Source: PALSA-1296 sp038322815 (GTDB lineage: Bacteria; Bacteroidota; Ignavibacteria; Palsa-1295). From it: a stretch of 64,000 nt of DNA. Location: assembly GCA_038322815.1 (NCBI GenBank), contig JBBQGG010000004.1, positions 1-64,000 on the forward strand. Direction: 5' to 3'. Positions 49,572-59,268 of the stretch are shown here, in pieces (the first letter of the stretch is position 1; every line of letters starts with the position of its first letter). Position numbers and translations under genes: made by a program. The notes beneath the pieces were generated by a model, which worked only from the letters and a program-made list of their open reading frames with translations, had not been told where the DNA came from and made no database searches.

Positions 49572-50663
49572 TTATTGAATTGACCTCAAAATTGTTGTTT
49601 GATACCAAACACCAAGAAAACCATCATTGGATATTGGATCACTGCCATACACGATGTTTCTCTCGTCCGGCGACCATTCAGGGAATACACAAATAGCTGA
49701 TGGAAAACCGGAGTACGGATTCGTAGTCAGAATTGATTTTACAAGTGTACTCCTTTCAATGATTCCAATTTCACTATTGTCGTATGCATTGCCCCCAGTT
49801 TGCAAAGAGTAACGGGGGTATGAACTATACAGGATTCTTGAACCATCATGATTATAGTGCAAGAACAGACACCAAACGTATGGTAGAGGTATTAAAAGTT
49901 ATAGGGATCGTATCCTGTTTTCTCGTAGTGATATTGAATTCAAATACGATCGGTGCTCTGTTAACACCTACTGACGGTACAAGAAGACTCCTGTGATCAG
50001 GATGAATATCGAAACCGTTCTGTATTTCACCAGGTCCAAGCGATGAAATATGATGCAATAAAAATTGTTTCACTCCCGAACTCCGAACATACAAATAATA
50101 TCCTGCATCTTCTGGATCGGTATTCGCTTGTGAATAACTCCCATAAGAATAATAGATGATAGAATCATTACTAAGATAGACAGCGCTAGAAATGCTGTTT
50201 GCTGAGTTCAACAACTCAGTGTTCGACAAAGTGTTGAGATCAATTTCCTGGAGATTGCCGATGGAGACATCTCTATGGAGAGATTTTATACAAAGCAATT
50301 TAGATTTTTCTTGGTTAAATCGCATTGCAATAATTCCAAAAAACGTATTCCCTGAACCCGAGGCATTAGGATCAAAAAGTAATACCGAATCATGTACTAC
50401 ATGGAAACTATCGTCGAGGTCATAATAACGCAAAGGATTCGCGGCATAAATTCGATGGTCGTCCCAAAGTGCAGTAGTATAATTTCCGGTACGCAATGCT
50501 GTACCATTCTGGGTAAAATCGTATTCTGCAGGAAGTAAAACCATTGTTGAACAAGTTGGCGGATTATTCAGTGTTCAGTTGGTGTTTTGCAACCAAAGAC
50601 AAAACATGGAGCGAGCAAAGCAATGGAAATATACCTAAAACTTTGCGATAAAAAAATTTTCAT
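49572..50663 (-). pseudogene. Lipoprotein with TolB-like propeller, broken by two frameshifts
   Basis: ATG at 50663 gives MKIFLSQSFRYISIALLAP then CFVFGCKTPTEH (lipobox FGC), stopping at 50568. The coding text carries on in the next frame as NNPPTCSTMVLLPAEYDFTQNG to LVSVLAL (ends 49852), and in a third as HYNHDGSRILYSSYPRYSL to 49572. The joined product is a lipoprotein with PD40/TolB-like repeats. Two independent shifts argue for a decayed gene rather than a reading error. Confidence 0.7.
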
Positions 50664-50811
50664 TCTCTTGAATACCGGTTTTTGAGCTAACACGTTCGCG
50701 GTTTGTTGAGTCGGAGAACGTTTTTGGGTTCGATTATGAAAGATTCTTCACAAATATACAAAATAAAAATGTGATTTCCAAACCTCTTTTCATTTTTTTT
50801 TAAAAAAATAT

Positions 50812-53800
50812 CTATTTTACAACTTCCAGTTTAGCTCCGATTGCTCCGCCTATTGAAGAAATACGAACATAATACAAACCGGGACATATACTTAAAAGTG
50901 GGATCCGTACTTGTTTGATTCCTGCTAAAACATCTTGCCTATATACTTCTCTTCCCAGCACATCAAAAACAGCAAGCGTTGAATTGATCTCAGGCGGATT
51001 AGAGAAAGAACAAACTGCTGTATTTCCTGATGCTGGATTCGGACGAATGGAAAATGATTGCTGAGACATATCAGAGGTTTGCACAGAGTTAACTTCAACC
51101 GGAATTCCTTTTCCGCGCAGCATAGAAAATTTTTTGAAAGCATCAGAATAAATGGCATTGATATCCGTCTCCCAATCAAGGCGTGCACTATCTTTCCCCT
51201 CTGATCTCGGATGAAAGCAAATCTTCATAGAAATACTCTTGCCTGGTGTGATCTGAATCGGAAGTAATGCAGCAGATTGCAGATCAAGGGAGAAATTCGC
51301 AGTGTCGGATAACAGCCATGATTTCATTATTGTAAAGGGGGCAAGACCGGCATTATGAATAAGTAAATTTTTGCACGATTCGGTACCCACCGTTATAGAA
51401 TCAAAATCCAAATTATCGGCATTGATAAGCCCGGTCTCACTATGGGCGTCGAGTGAGATTGCAATCTCGAAACAATCGGTGCTAACAATTAGCGAGTCCT
51501 TATGGCGCAAAGAATCTTTTGCATCATAGCATAACTCGATCTTGAATGAATCTTGGGACACGACTCCGTATGGAAGCTGCGGTGTAATAGAGTTGATAGT
51601 GAATGCCGCGTCACCTTTCTTTAATTTTGCAGAAGTAAAATCTAAGGGTGTACTTCCAATGATACCGGTATTCTTGAAAACGAATGTCGTGCATATCCGG
51701 CTTCCGACGATTTGCTGAGGAAAGAATATACTATCTGGCCGAATCGAGCCGATAGGAATGGTCTTTAAACTATATTGAGGAGCGTTGCGTGATAATCGAA
51801 GAAGAACTCCATTACCGTTATTATCAATAATGCCGATCGGTGCGGATGTCGATGCAAGACGGTTCGAAATCTTCACAGTGAAACAATATGACTGCGACGA
51901 ATGCCATTGGGGGAGAAGTTCACCCCTATAAAGATCAAGCGACGCCGAATCAAAGGTTACATTATGATATTTAGTGCCGATTTTTCCGTAATACACTCCT
52001 TCTGAATCATCCACTAATGAGACTACTCTGATACCGGGATCATTCTTATTTGAATCACTTACACATATATTCCAGCCCATGCAATTCGGCAACGTATCAA
52101 TTGCAACCGAAAATGCCGGCGCAACACCGGAATTCAGTTGCATTCCGGCAGGTGCAGCAGATTCTGATTCGAATTGCTCATAGACTTTGTCACCGAAGTA
52201 CCAGTACTCACCCATACCATAACTATAAACGGCGAACGGAAAATCCGAATGCATATAGTACGGACCTGATCCAATACGATAACGTGCACCTTTTACACCA
52301 GGATAATTTTTTGAGACTACATTTACCGACCCCGCGCTTGGAAGAGCTGTAATAATGGGATGCTCGATCGCACCGTTTGCGGAGACCATTATCGCAGAAA
52401 GACTATCGGCGATCACATCAATGAATTGGTCGCCAACTACTCCATGATCGGTAGGAGGGGTCAGAACGGAAAAATTATATGTTTTTCGCCATCTCGAATG
52501 CGGTACGATCGTCATCATACTGGGAGCAGTGTAAGGCTTGTTTGTCGGCTGCGCTCGTTCGTCGTATTGCATGATGTAGATCTTGTGTCCGTTCGTCGAA
52601 TAGAAATCGACCGGTGAGGTTACATCGAATTTTTCCGGAGTAGGGGCTGCAAGTCTTGATGCATTCAACGCATAGCCTCCGCCAATACCGATAACATCAG
52701 CCTGGACTTTCACTCCTACAGTATCAAATGTATAGACACGATAATTATCTCCGTGTCCTTCAGATGCAGTAGGTGTTCCTTCAATGAACGGAATCGATAA
52801 ATATCCTGCTGTATCCCAAACTTCAACAGGAGTCATCTGTTCGATCATAAAATCTCGTGCATCGAACAATTGCCCTGCTACACCGCCAAGAGTTGCATTT
52901 TCCGCACCTCCGAGGACGACAACAGGTTTCGAACTTTCAACAAGAGAACCCGAAATATCCTGGGTAGCATCTTTTCCATTGGAGCGTACAAGATAACATT
53001 GACCTCTTGAAAGTGATGTGCTATAGGGAATGATTTTCCCTTTGGCTCCCGCGCCGGTATGCACGCCTGTATGACCTCCGGTTGTTGTAGAATTCGGAGT
53101 GATCTTTACCATAGTGTTATCTTCAGTAGCAATCACCATAAAGATACCTCCGGCAACATCGATGATCGCAGGGTAGCCGTATGAAGTACCCGATAATGCT
53201 CCGTTGGTTGCATCGTCAAAGTAATTTGACACAACATAATTTTTTCCGAGTCCCTGAACTGGAAGTGCCAAATATCCTCCGCCTGAATTAGCACCGACAG
53301 ATACATATTGAACGCTTACCGGATATTTTGAAGTGATATGACATGACCGCGGCATCGGAATTTCCGGAAAGGAATCCATTCGCATTCCCGCAATATTCAA
53401 AGGAATTTGCAGAGTGCCTCGGGCAGGTATTTTCGACATTTTTGGAAATTGTTCATTTCCTGAACCATCGAAATAAGAAACATTTACTGTATTACTATAA
53501 TATGTCGTGATGAGTGCAAAGACCTTATAATATGGCGCCGTTTGATTTTGAACCACATTATTGAATGTAGGATAGAGCAAGCCGAGGTAAAATTCACGCC
53601 CTTCATTAGTCAGGCTTCCATGCGAAAGACGAACTCCAGTGAAACTTCCCTTCATGCCAAGTGAAGCATATACTTTATTTTGATAAGAATATGTACCTGC
53701 CACCTCAACTATATATGTATAGGATGTTCCCGAATTTACTGGTCCCAAAGGAAGCGCCCCAGCAGGAGAAGAAATAGATACCAATGGATATGTTAGGAAA

Positions 53801-54015
53801 TCCCCACGAAAGACAATAGTATCGCCGATTTCAAATGTCAATGCACTTGGTGAATAATGATACCCCAAGGTACCACCAAAATCGACATTATGGGTCGTAG
53901 GGGTGAGCGCCAATACATCCGAAGAGGTCAGAAGGATAAAGAAATTTGCATATCCGAATAAAAATAATAACGGAATGCAACCGCTCAACTTAAAGAGTCG
54001 GGGAATAATGCTCAT
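50812..54015 (-). CDS. IgGFc-binding-like surface protein with degenerate cupredoxin domain and type IX tail
   Basis: 1067 residues from the ATG at 54015; a start at 54057 is open. After the signal, residues about 40-135 resemble a plastocyanin fold (YSPSALTFEIGDTIVFRG, GTYSYQNKVYASLGMKGSF) but the Cu ligands are not kept. Then an IgGFc-binding domain (EGREFYLGLLYPTFNN, ESSKPVVVLGGAENATLG), an Ig-like repeat segment (FDSITVGTESCKNLLIHNAGLAPF) and a type IX sorting domain (IRPNPASGNTAVCSF). It is a paralog of the gene at 11259-15776. A surface adhesin is likely. Confidence 0.85.
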   Translation of the reverse strand: MSIIPRLFKLSGCIPLLFLFGYANFFILLTSSDVLALTPTTHNVDFGGTLGYHYSPSALTFEIGDTIVFRGDFLTYPLVSISSPAGALPLGPVNSGTSYTYIVEVAGTYSYQNKVYASLGMKGSFTGVRLSHGSLTNEGREFYLGLLYPTFNNVVQNQTAPYYKVFALITTYYSNTVNVSYFDGSGNEQFPKMSKIPARGTLQIPLNIAGMRMDSFPEIPMPRSCHITSKYPVSVQYVSVGANSGGGYLALPVQGLGKNYVVSNYFDDATNGALSGTSYGYPAIIDVAGGIFMVIATEDNTMVKITPNSTTTGGHTGVHTGAGAKGKIIPYSTSLSRGQCYLVRSNGKDATQDISGSLVESSKPVVVLGGAENATLGGVAGQLFDARDFMIEQMTPVEVWDTAGYLSIPFIEGTPTASEGHGDNYRVYTFDTVGVKVQADVIGIGGGYALNASRLAAPTPEKFDVTSPVDFYSTNGHKIYIMQYDERAQPTNKPYTAPSMMTIVPHSRWRKTYNFSVLTPPTDHGVVGDQFIDVIADSLSAIMVSANGAIEHPIITALPSAGSVNVVSKNYPGVKGARYRIGSGPYYMHSDFPFAVYSYGMGEYWYFGDKVYEQFESESAAPAGMQLNSGVAPAFSVAIDTLPNCMGWNICVSDSNKNDPGIRVVSLVDDSEGVYYGKIGTKYHNVTFDSASLDLYRGELLPQWHSSQSYCFTVKISNRLASTSAPIGIIDNNGNGVLLRLSRNAPQYSLKTIPIGSIRPDSIFFPQQIVGSRICTTFVFKNTGIIGSTPLDFTSAKLKKGDAAFTINSITPQLPYGVVSQDSFKIELCYDAKDSLRHKDSLIVSTDCFEIAISLDAHSETGLINADNLDFDSITVGTESCKNLLIHNAGLAPFTIMKSWLLSDTANFSLDLQSAALLPIQITPGKSISMKICFHPRSEGKDSARLDWETDINAIYSDAFKKFSMLRGKGIPVEVNSVQTSDMSQQSFSIRPNPASGNTAVCSFSNPPEINSTLAVFDVLGREVYRQDVLAGIKQVRIPLLSICPGLYYVRISSIGGAIGAKLEVVK

Positions 54016-54094
54016 AATGAAGAAAGTATATCCGATCAAGAAAAACAAAACAATCAACTAAACTGACAATCTTTCCTGCTTCTTAGTGCCCGCT

Positions 54095-55402
54095 TTATAC
54101 TTCGACCCTCTCTATCGCCACGCCAAGCCCCCGGAGTTTTTGCTCAATGTGTTCATATCCTCGCAGAACGTGATGAATTCCCGTTATCGTGCTTTCGCCC
54201 TGAGCTAAGGCAGCAGCAATGAGATAGACAAATCCGGCGCGAAGATCGGGAATCTCGATGTTGGCACCTTTTAATTTACTCGGGCCGAAAATGACGGCGG
54301 AATGCGGGTTGGCAAGAGTTGAGAAGCGACACTCTGAACCACCGAGACATGAATTATACAGTTCTATGTGAGCGCCCATCTTCTGAAGTTCTTTTACATA
54401 ACCAAAACGATTCTCATAAACCGTTTCATGCACGACCGACAACCCCTCTGCCTGCGTCATCATTAATACCCATGGTTGCTGCCAGTCAGTCATGAAACCA
54501 GGATGCACATCGGTTTCAATTGCTGCAGCGTGAAGTTTTCCTTTATAATAAAATCTGATGCCTCCATCAAGAATATCAAAATCCGCACCTGCTCTTCGCA
54601 TAGTATTTAAAAAGGTCAGCATTGCTGATTGATCAGCCTCTTCAATAAAAACGTCTCCCTTCGATGCAACGGCTGCGCAGGCAAAAGATGCAGCTTCAAT
54701 ACGGTCAGGTATAACGTGATGCTCCGCTCCGTGAAGTGAGTTAACACCTTCGATCACAATGCGACGATTCGTATCGAGCTCGATGATCGCGCCCATTTTC
54801 TGCAAATACTTCACTAGCTCCGTGATCTCAGGTTCGACCGCTGCATTCTCGATGATCGTTGTTCCGCTTGCAAGCGCCGCAGCTATGATGATATTTTCTG
54901 TAGCTCCTACACTGGGAAAAGGAAGTACGATATGCTGACCTTTGAGTCCGTCGGTAACACAGTGATAGAAATGCCCTTTCAATTCAATATGCGCTCCCAT
55001 TTTTTTAAGCGCCTCTATATGGAAATCCACGGGGCGCGCACCGATCTTATCGCCGCCGGGTAGCGGAACATCTGCTTTACCTGTGCGGTGAAGAAGCGGC
55101 CCGATGAGAAGGATCGGAATACGGTTAAGCATTGCAAAATGCTCAGGTACTTTAGACGTTGAAAATTTTGAAGTATGGACAAGCATCGTCCCATCTTCAC
55201 TTTCTTTTACCGTGGCGCCGAGCGAATGAATAATTTCTCGTGTGATCTCCGTCTCTCCTAAATGAAACGGCGCATTGGTAAAAACACTTTCGGATTCCGA
55301 GAGCGTCGAAGCCACCATTAATTTCGAGATGAGGTTCTTCGTGCCACTAACGCGAACCTTGCCGTGAAGCGGTTTACCGCCGATGATGCGAAATGCTTCC
55401 AT
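54095..55402 (-). CDS. murA: UDP-GlcNAc 1-carboxyvinyltransferase
   Basis: MurA makes UDP-GlcNAc-enolpyruvate, the first step of peptidoglycan precursor synthesis. 435 residues. Lys22 in VSGTKNLISK; the active-site loop reads PLPGGDKIGARPVDFH with Asp118 where most MurA have Cys (PGGC); DLRAG near residue 387. The Asp variant is known from Mycobacterium, Chlamydia and Borrelia and is insensitive to fosfomycin. It stands between two non-cell-wall genes. Confidence 0.94.
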   Translation of the reverse strand: MEAFRIIGGKPLHGKVRVSGTKNLISKLMVASTLSESESVFTNAPFHLGETEITREIIHSLGATVKESEDGTMLVHTSKFSTSKVPEHFAMLNRIPILLIGPLLHRTGKADVPLPGGDKIGARPVDFHIEALKKMGAHIELKGHFYHCVTDGLKGQHIVLPFPSVGATENIIIAAALASGTTIIENAAVEPEITELVKYLQKMGAIIELDTNRRIVIEGVNSLHGAEHHVIPDRIEAASFACAAVASKGDVFIEEADQSAMLTFLNTMRRAGADFDILDGGIRFYYKGKLHAAAIETDVHPGFMTDWQQPWVLMMTQAEGLSVVHETVYENRFGYVKELQKMGAHIELYNSCLGGSECRFSTLANPHSAVIFGPSKLKGANIEIPDLRAGFVYLIAAALAQGESTITGIHHVLRGYEHIEQKLRGLGVAIERVEV

Positions 55403-55417
55403 TCTTTGTGAGAGAAA

Positions 55418-56311
55418 TTATTTAATGTTGGATATTTCTTTCGATGTCTTCTTTGCAATATCATAAAGATAAAGTTTTCTGTCATTAGCAAAAAGAACGG
55501 ACGCTTCTTTTGGTCCAATGATAAGATCATAAGCATCTTCAGGTAACGGGAGCTGAGTATTTGTTGCTAATTCGATGATCCTTTCATCGTGCCTGGGGAT
55601 ATGGACATATTTTTGATTTAATGAAAGATTGCCCTTATTGCTTAATTTAAATCCCTTAAATGCAACGTCATTTGTATCGGTTACCTGCTTATCGGTCGAT
55701 TCAATACTGTATCTATAAAGAGTTTGCTTCGCAAGGTCCAACAATAGCAACTGAGTTTGGTCATGACTCCATGCTAATGTCCAATAATCTTTATCATTTG
55801 CCAGTGCAAGCTCGGTAATATATTGCGTAGCATCATATCGATACGTATCGATCTTTGAACCTGCACCTCGGTCTGATAAATAATAGACGTACCTTCCGTT
55901 ATCTGCCATGCCTAAAATCTTTTTTGATGATGAGCAATCCTTCGGAGTAAAATCAACAGGCGGATCTGTTGTCAAAACATTTATCCGATAGAGATGAACA
56001 TCATCCCCTTTCGTACTTGCAGCACGCGAATAAACGACGGCAGGTGATTTTCCAAAGAGTACGATACCGCTAAGTACCGGGCGCTCGGTAAAGTTCGTGA
56101 CGGGAGTTACGGCATTCGTCTTTAACTCTACTTTATAAATATTATCAATTCCTGCATCATTTTTTTGAATGAAGAATGCCCACTTTTCATCGGATGATAA
56201 TCCGAGTGTAATGTTATGCTTTTTCTGCCAGACGCTCCAATATTGGGCATGGACGGAATTTGCAAAGACGAATAGAAGAAAAAATGAGAAAACGAATTTG
56301 ATTGTCTTCAT
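55418..56311 (-). CDS. Exported TolB-like beta-propeller protein
   Basis: 297 residues. Signal peptide 1-22 (MKTIKFVFSFFLLFVFANSVHA). Repeated WAFFIQKNDAGIDNIYKVEL, YVYYLSDRGAGSKIDTYRYD, LAWSHDQTQLLLLDLAKQTLYRY and VLFANDRKLYLYDIA segments resemble PD40/WD40 beta-propeller blades. Probably periplasmic. 15 bases from murA on the same strand. Function unknown. Confidence 0.75.
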   Translation of the reverse strand: MKTIKFVFSFFLLFVFANSVHAQYWSVWQKKHNITLGLSSDEKWAFFIQKNDAGIDNIYKVELKTNAVTPVTNFTERPVLSGIVLFGKSPAVVYSRAASTKGDDVHLYRINVLTTDPPVDFTPKDCSSSKKILGMADNGRYVYYLSDRGAGSKIDTYRYDATQYITELALANDKDYWTLAWSHDQTQLLLLDLAKQTLYRYSIESTDKQVTDTNDVAFKGFKLSNKGNLSLNQKYVHIPRHDERIIELATNTQLPLPEDAYDLIIGPKEASVLFANDRKLYLYDIAKKTSKEISNIK

Positions 56312-56333
56312 AATAAAACAAAAGTTTAAATGG

Positions 56334-56475
56334 TGTCATTGCGAGGGTATGCGACGATTAGGAAGCATAGGCTTTAGCCCGACGAAGCAATCTCCGAAAA
56401 GTATTGGTAAGAGTAAAGGTTTACCACGATTTAGGGGATTGCTTCGTCGTCGCTTCGCGACTCCTCGCAATGACA
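56334..56475. repeat. GTCATTGCGAGGG palindromic element
   Basis: TGTCATTGCGAGGGTATGCG and CTCCTCGCAATGACA enclose GACGAAGCAATCTCC and GGATTGCTTCGTC. It lies between the divergent propeller and miaB genes. Confidence 0.8.
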
Positions 56476-56525
56476 CTCAGTAATAGTGAACGCGAATCAC
56501 GCCTGCAAAGTTATAGGATTCCTTG

Positions 56526-57983
56526 ATGAATAATAAAAAAGTATATATTGAGACCTATGGCTGCCAGATGAATGTCGCAGATACGGAAGTCGTGCTTTCC
56601 GTGCTGCATAAGGCAGGTTATACGCCTACGACCGTTTTAGCCGAAGCCGATCTGGCATTTATGAATACCTGTGCAATCCGCGAAAACGCAGAAGATAAAG
56701 TTTGGAACCGCTTACGTCACTGGAGAGGTGCGAAGCGTCGTAAACCTAAAATGGTCATGGGTTTGCTTGGCTGTATGGCTGAGCATTTACGTAAAGACCT
56801 CCTCCAAAGCAAAGATAATATTATTGATCTTGTCGTCGGACCCGATGAATACCGAAAACTTCCGGCACTTGTTGAAGCGACACGCGATTCCGGAGAGAAC
56901 GGTATAGCGGTCAAACTTTCGCGAACTGAAACCTACGACGACATTCTACCCTTCCGAGCCGAAGGGATCATTGCATATATTTCCGTGATGCGCGGCTGTG
57001 ATAAATTCTGCACATTCTGCGTCGTGCCATTTACGCGAGGCAGAGAGCGCTCACGAACATTGAGTTCTATTGCCGATGAGTGCAAACAACTTGAGCAGCA
57101 GGGTTTCAAAGAGATCACCTTGCTTGGTCAGAATGTAAATTCTTATGAAGATGAAGGAAAAGATTTTTCCGATCTGCTTGCCGCATGTGCCCGAGCTGTT
57201 CCGAAAGTCCGCCTTCGTTATACGACAAGCCATCCTCAGGATTTCGATCAGAAGCTTACTGATACGATAGCAAGCCATGATAATATTTGTAAGTCTATTC
57301 ATCTGCCATTGCAATCAGGATCTGATCGCATTCTGAAATTGATGAACCGCACGTATACGCGCGCTCATTATATGAGCATCATCGAGATGATCAAGAAAGC
57401 AATGCCCGAATCGACGCTATCGACAGATATTATCGTTGGTTTTTGTACCGAGACTCTTGAAGATCATTTAGATACAATGTCCGTTATGCGCGAGGTGGAA
57501 TATGAAGGCGCATATACGTTCAACTATTCACCCCGCCCTAATACGAAAGCATTTGATACCCTACCTGACGACGTACCTTCACATGAGAAATCAAGGCGTT
57601 TAAGTCAGATCATCGCGATGCAAAATGAAATTGCGGCTCGAAAGAATTTAATGGAAACCGGGAAAGAACATACCATACTCATTGAAGGACGCTCAAAGAA
57701 GAACGAGGCTGAATGGAAAGGTCGAACCGATACGAATAAAATGGTCGTCTTCCCGCGCATCGATGCCGAAGTAGGCGAATACCGCAAAGTAAAGATCCTT
57801 CGCTCGAACTCCGCTACACTTCTCGGTGAACTTATTGACGTGAAAGAAACAAAGAGCATCCTCCATACAAGCCAGGATCGCGGCGACGTGATCTATGATC
57901 TGACCCCTCTGGTAATTTCATCAGTGAATGAGGATGAGCATTCGGGGATCGAGCAGCCTGCAGTGATGCTGCCGATTTACTGA
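56526..57983 (+). CDS. miaB: tRNA-2-methylthio-N6-dimethylallyladenosine synthase
   Basis: MiaB adds a methylthio group to ms2i6A at position 37 of tRNA. 485 residues from the ATG at 56526 (a TTG one codon earlier is open). N-terminal cluster Cys in TYGCQMN, NTCAIRENA and GLLGCMAEH; radical SAM motif CDKFCTFC at about 156-163; LGQNVNSY; C-terminal TRAM domain (EGRSKKNEAEWKGRTDTNKMVVF). The variant IVGFCTETLEDH is typical for Bacteroidota MiaB. Confidence 0.95.
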   Translation: MNNKKVYIETYGCQMNVADTEVVLSVLHKAGYTPTTVLAEADLAFMNTCAIRENAEDKVWNRLRHWRGAKRRKPKMVMGLLGCMAEHLRKDLLQSKDNIIDLVVGPDEYRKLPALVEATRDSGENGIAVKLSRTETYDDILPFRAEGIIAYISVMRGCDKFCTFCVVPFTRGRERSRTLSSIADECKQLEQQGFKEITLLGQNVNSYEDEGKDFSDLLAACARAVPKVRLRYTTSHPQDFDQKLTDTIASHDNICKSIHLPLQSGSDRILKLMNRTYTRAHYMSIIEMIKKAMPESTLSTDIIVGFCTETLEDHLDTMSVMREVEYEGAYTFNYSPRPNTKAFDTLPDDVPSHEKSRRLSQIIAMQNEIAARKNLMETGKEHTILIEGRSKKNEAEWKGRTDTNKMVVFPRIDAEVGEYRKVKILRSNSATLLGELIDVKETKSILHTSQDRGDVIYDLTPLVISSVNEDEHSGIEQPAVMLPIY

Positions 57984-58069
57984 GATGAAAGCCCTGATTC
58001 TTGCTTGAAAATAAGGGAATTCCATTCCAAAATCATTGTTAGCAGTTACTTCACAAAATCAGCATCACT

Positions 58070-59035
58070 ATGAGTATCCCTAAAAACCGTTATTTTATTT
58101 TTGCAATTATTGCGACAGTATTCTGTACTGTCCTCACACTTTCTTCATGTAATACAGCAAGCACTGTTGTTCCTCCCGCACCTGCTGCCACTCCGCTCGA
58201 TCCACCGGCTACAGGAACAGGATTTCAGATTAGTTCAGGTAAGTTTGATATTGCTCCGAATTTCGAGCGGGAAATTTTTATTTATCGCGATCTCGGTAAT
58301 TCGGCGCCGATCTTTATCAATCGCATCCATTCGAAGTTACTTCCGAATAGTCATCACATGGTAATGTATTTGTTTGATCCAAGTACTCCATCTACAGATT
58401 TGCCGGGATTTAATGTTATGCGTGATCTTCGCAATCCTGATGGTACGTATAATTTTTCAACCGAAAGCCAAATGAATTGGCATGTATTTCTCGGAGGTTC
58501 GATGATCGAAGAAGATGATTATAATTTTCCTCCTGGTGTTGCGCTCCAGCTTCCGGCTCATATTGGTATAGATATGAATACACATTTCATCAATGACGGA
58601 ACGTCCACTATTTCCGGCGCTTGTTATGCAAATCTCTATACCGTACCGGCATCCGCAGTTCAACATTCAGCGCAAACTATTTTTCAACCGAAAACAGACT
58701 TCACATTACCGCCTCATAAGCAAACGGTTGTTATTGATTCCCTAATAAATACATTTCCTTACGCAGCAAGTATTTTCACGCTCACTTCCCATTGCCATGC
58801 TCACGGTCAAAAATTTCAGATATTCATCTCCGGCGGTCCGCGTAACGGAGAATTAATTTATGAAAGCACAGATTGGTCACATCCTTTAGTAAAAACGTAT
58901 AATCCGCCCATCATTGTGAATCAAGGCGAAGGGATTAAAACAATTGTTACGTATAATAACACGACGAATAACGTGATCACCTTTGGCTTAAAGAGCACCG
59001 ATGAGATGGACGTTGTGTATGGCTATTTCTATTAA
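58070..59035 (+). CDS. PHM-like copper monooxygenase-fold lipoprotein
   Basis: 321 residues. Lipobox LSSC with Cys27. The rest follows the peptidylglycine alpha-hydroxylating/dopamine beta-monooxygenase pattern: His95-His96 (NSHHMVMY), His172 (MNTHFIN), a second-site His-x-His at 241/243 (SHCHAHGQKF) and Met313 (TDEMDVVYGYF). All six copper ligand positions of PHM have a counterpart. Such proteins use copper and ascorbate to hydroxylate C-H bonds; the bacterial substrate is unknown. A structural role without catalysis is possible. Confidence 0.72.
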   Translation: MSIPKNRYFIFAIIATVFCTVLTLSSCNTASTVVPPAPAATPLDPPATGTGFQISSGKFDIAPNFEREIFIYRDLGNSAPIFINRIHSKLLPNSHHMVMYLFDPSTPSTDLPGFNVMRDLRNPDGTYNFSTESQMNWHVFLGGSMIEEDDYNFPPGVALQLPAHIGIDMNTHFINDGTSTISGACYANLYTVPASAVQHSAQTIFQPKTDFTLPPHKQTVVIDSLINTFPYAASIFTLTSHCHAHGQKFQIFISGGPRNGELIYESTDWSHPLVKTYNPPIIVNQGEGIKTIVTYNNTTNNVITFGLKSTDEMDVVYGYFY

Positions 59036-59268
59036 GCCAGTGCTTTACTGAGAGTTTCAGAAATTTTCCATTGTTTTTTTTGTGAATTCGGGCTTTTGCT
59101 GCATGTAACTTAAGCGGACTATTATGATCGCGAAAACAGGATAAAATCTGATCTTCTTGGTTCGATTTTCCGCGTAACAAAGCTGTTCCCGGTACCGTAC
59201 CATCGCTAAATCATACCATCATCCAAGCACATTAAAATATCTTTCCCATTAAAACGTCTTATAAGAGG
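59036..59268. other. Spacer without a clear gene
   Basis: About 230 bases between the PHM-like gene and the TonB receptor. A minus frame of 67 codons overlaps it but has no start context or protein pattern. No strong promoter or hairpin is visible. Confidence 0.4.

Noticed and set aside
58977..59180. Minus-strand 67-codon frame after the PHM-like gene
   Set aside because: Overlaps the end of a supported gene, has no signal, domain or start support.
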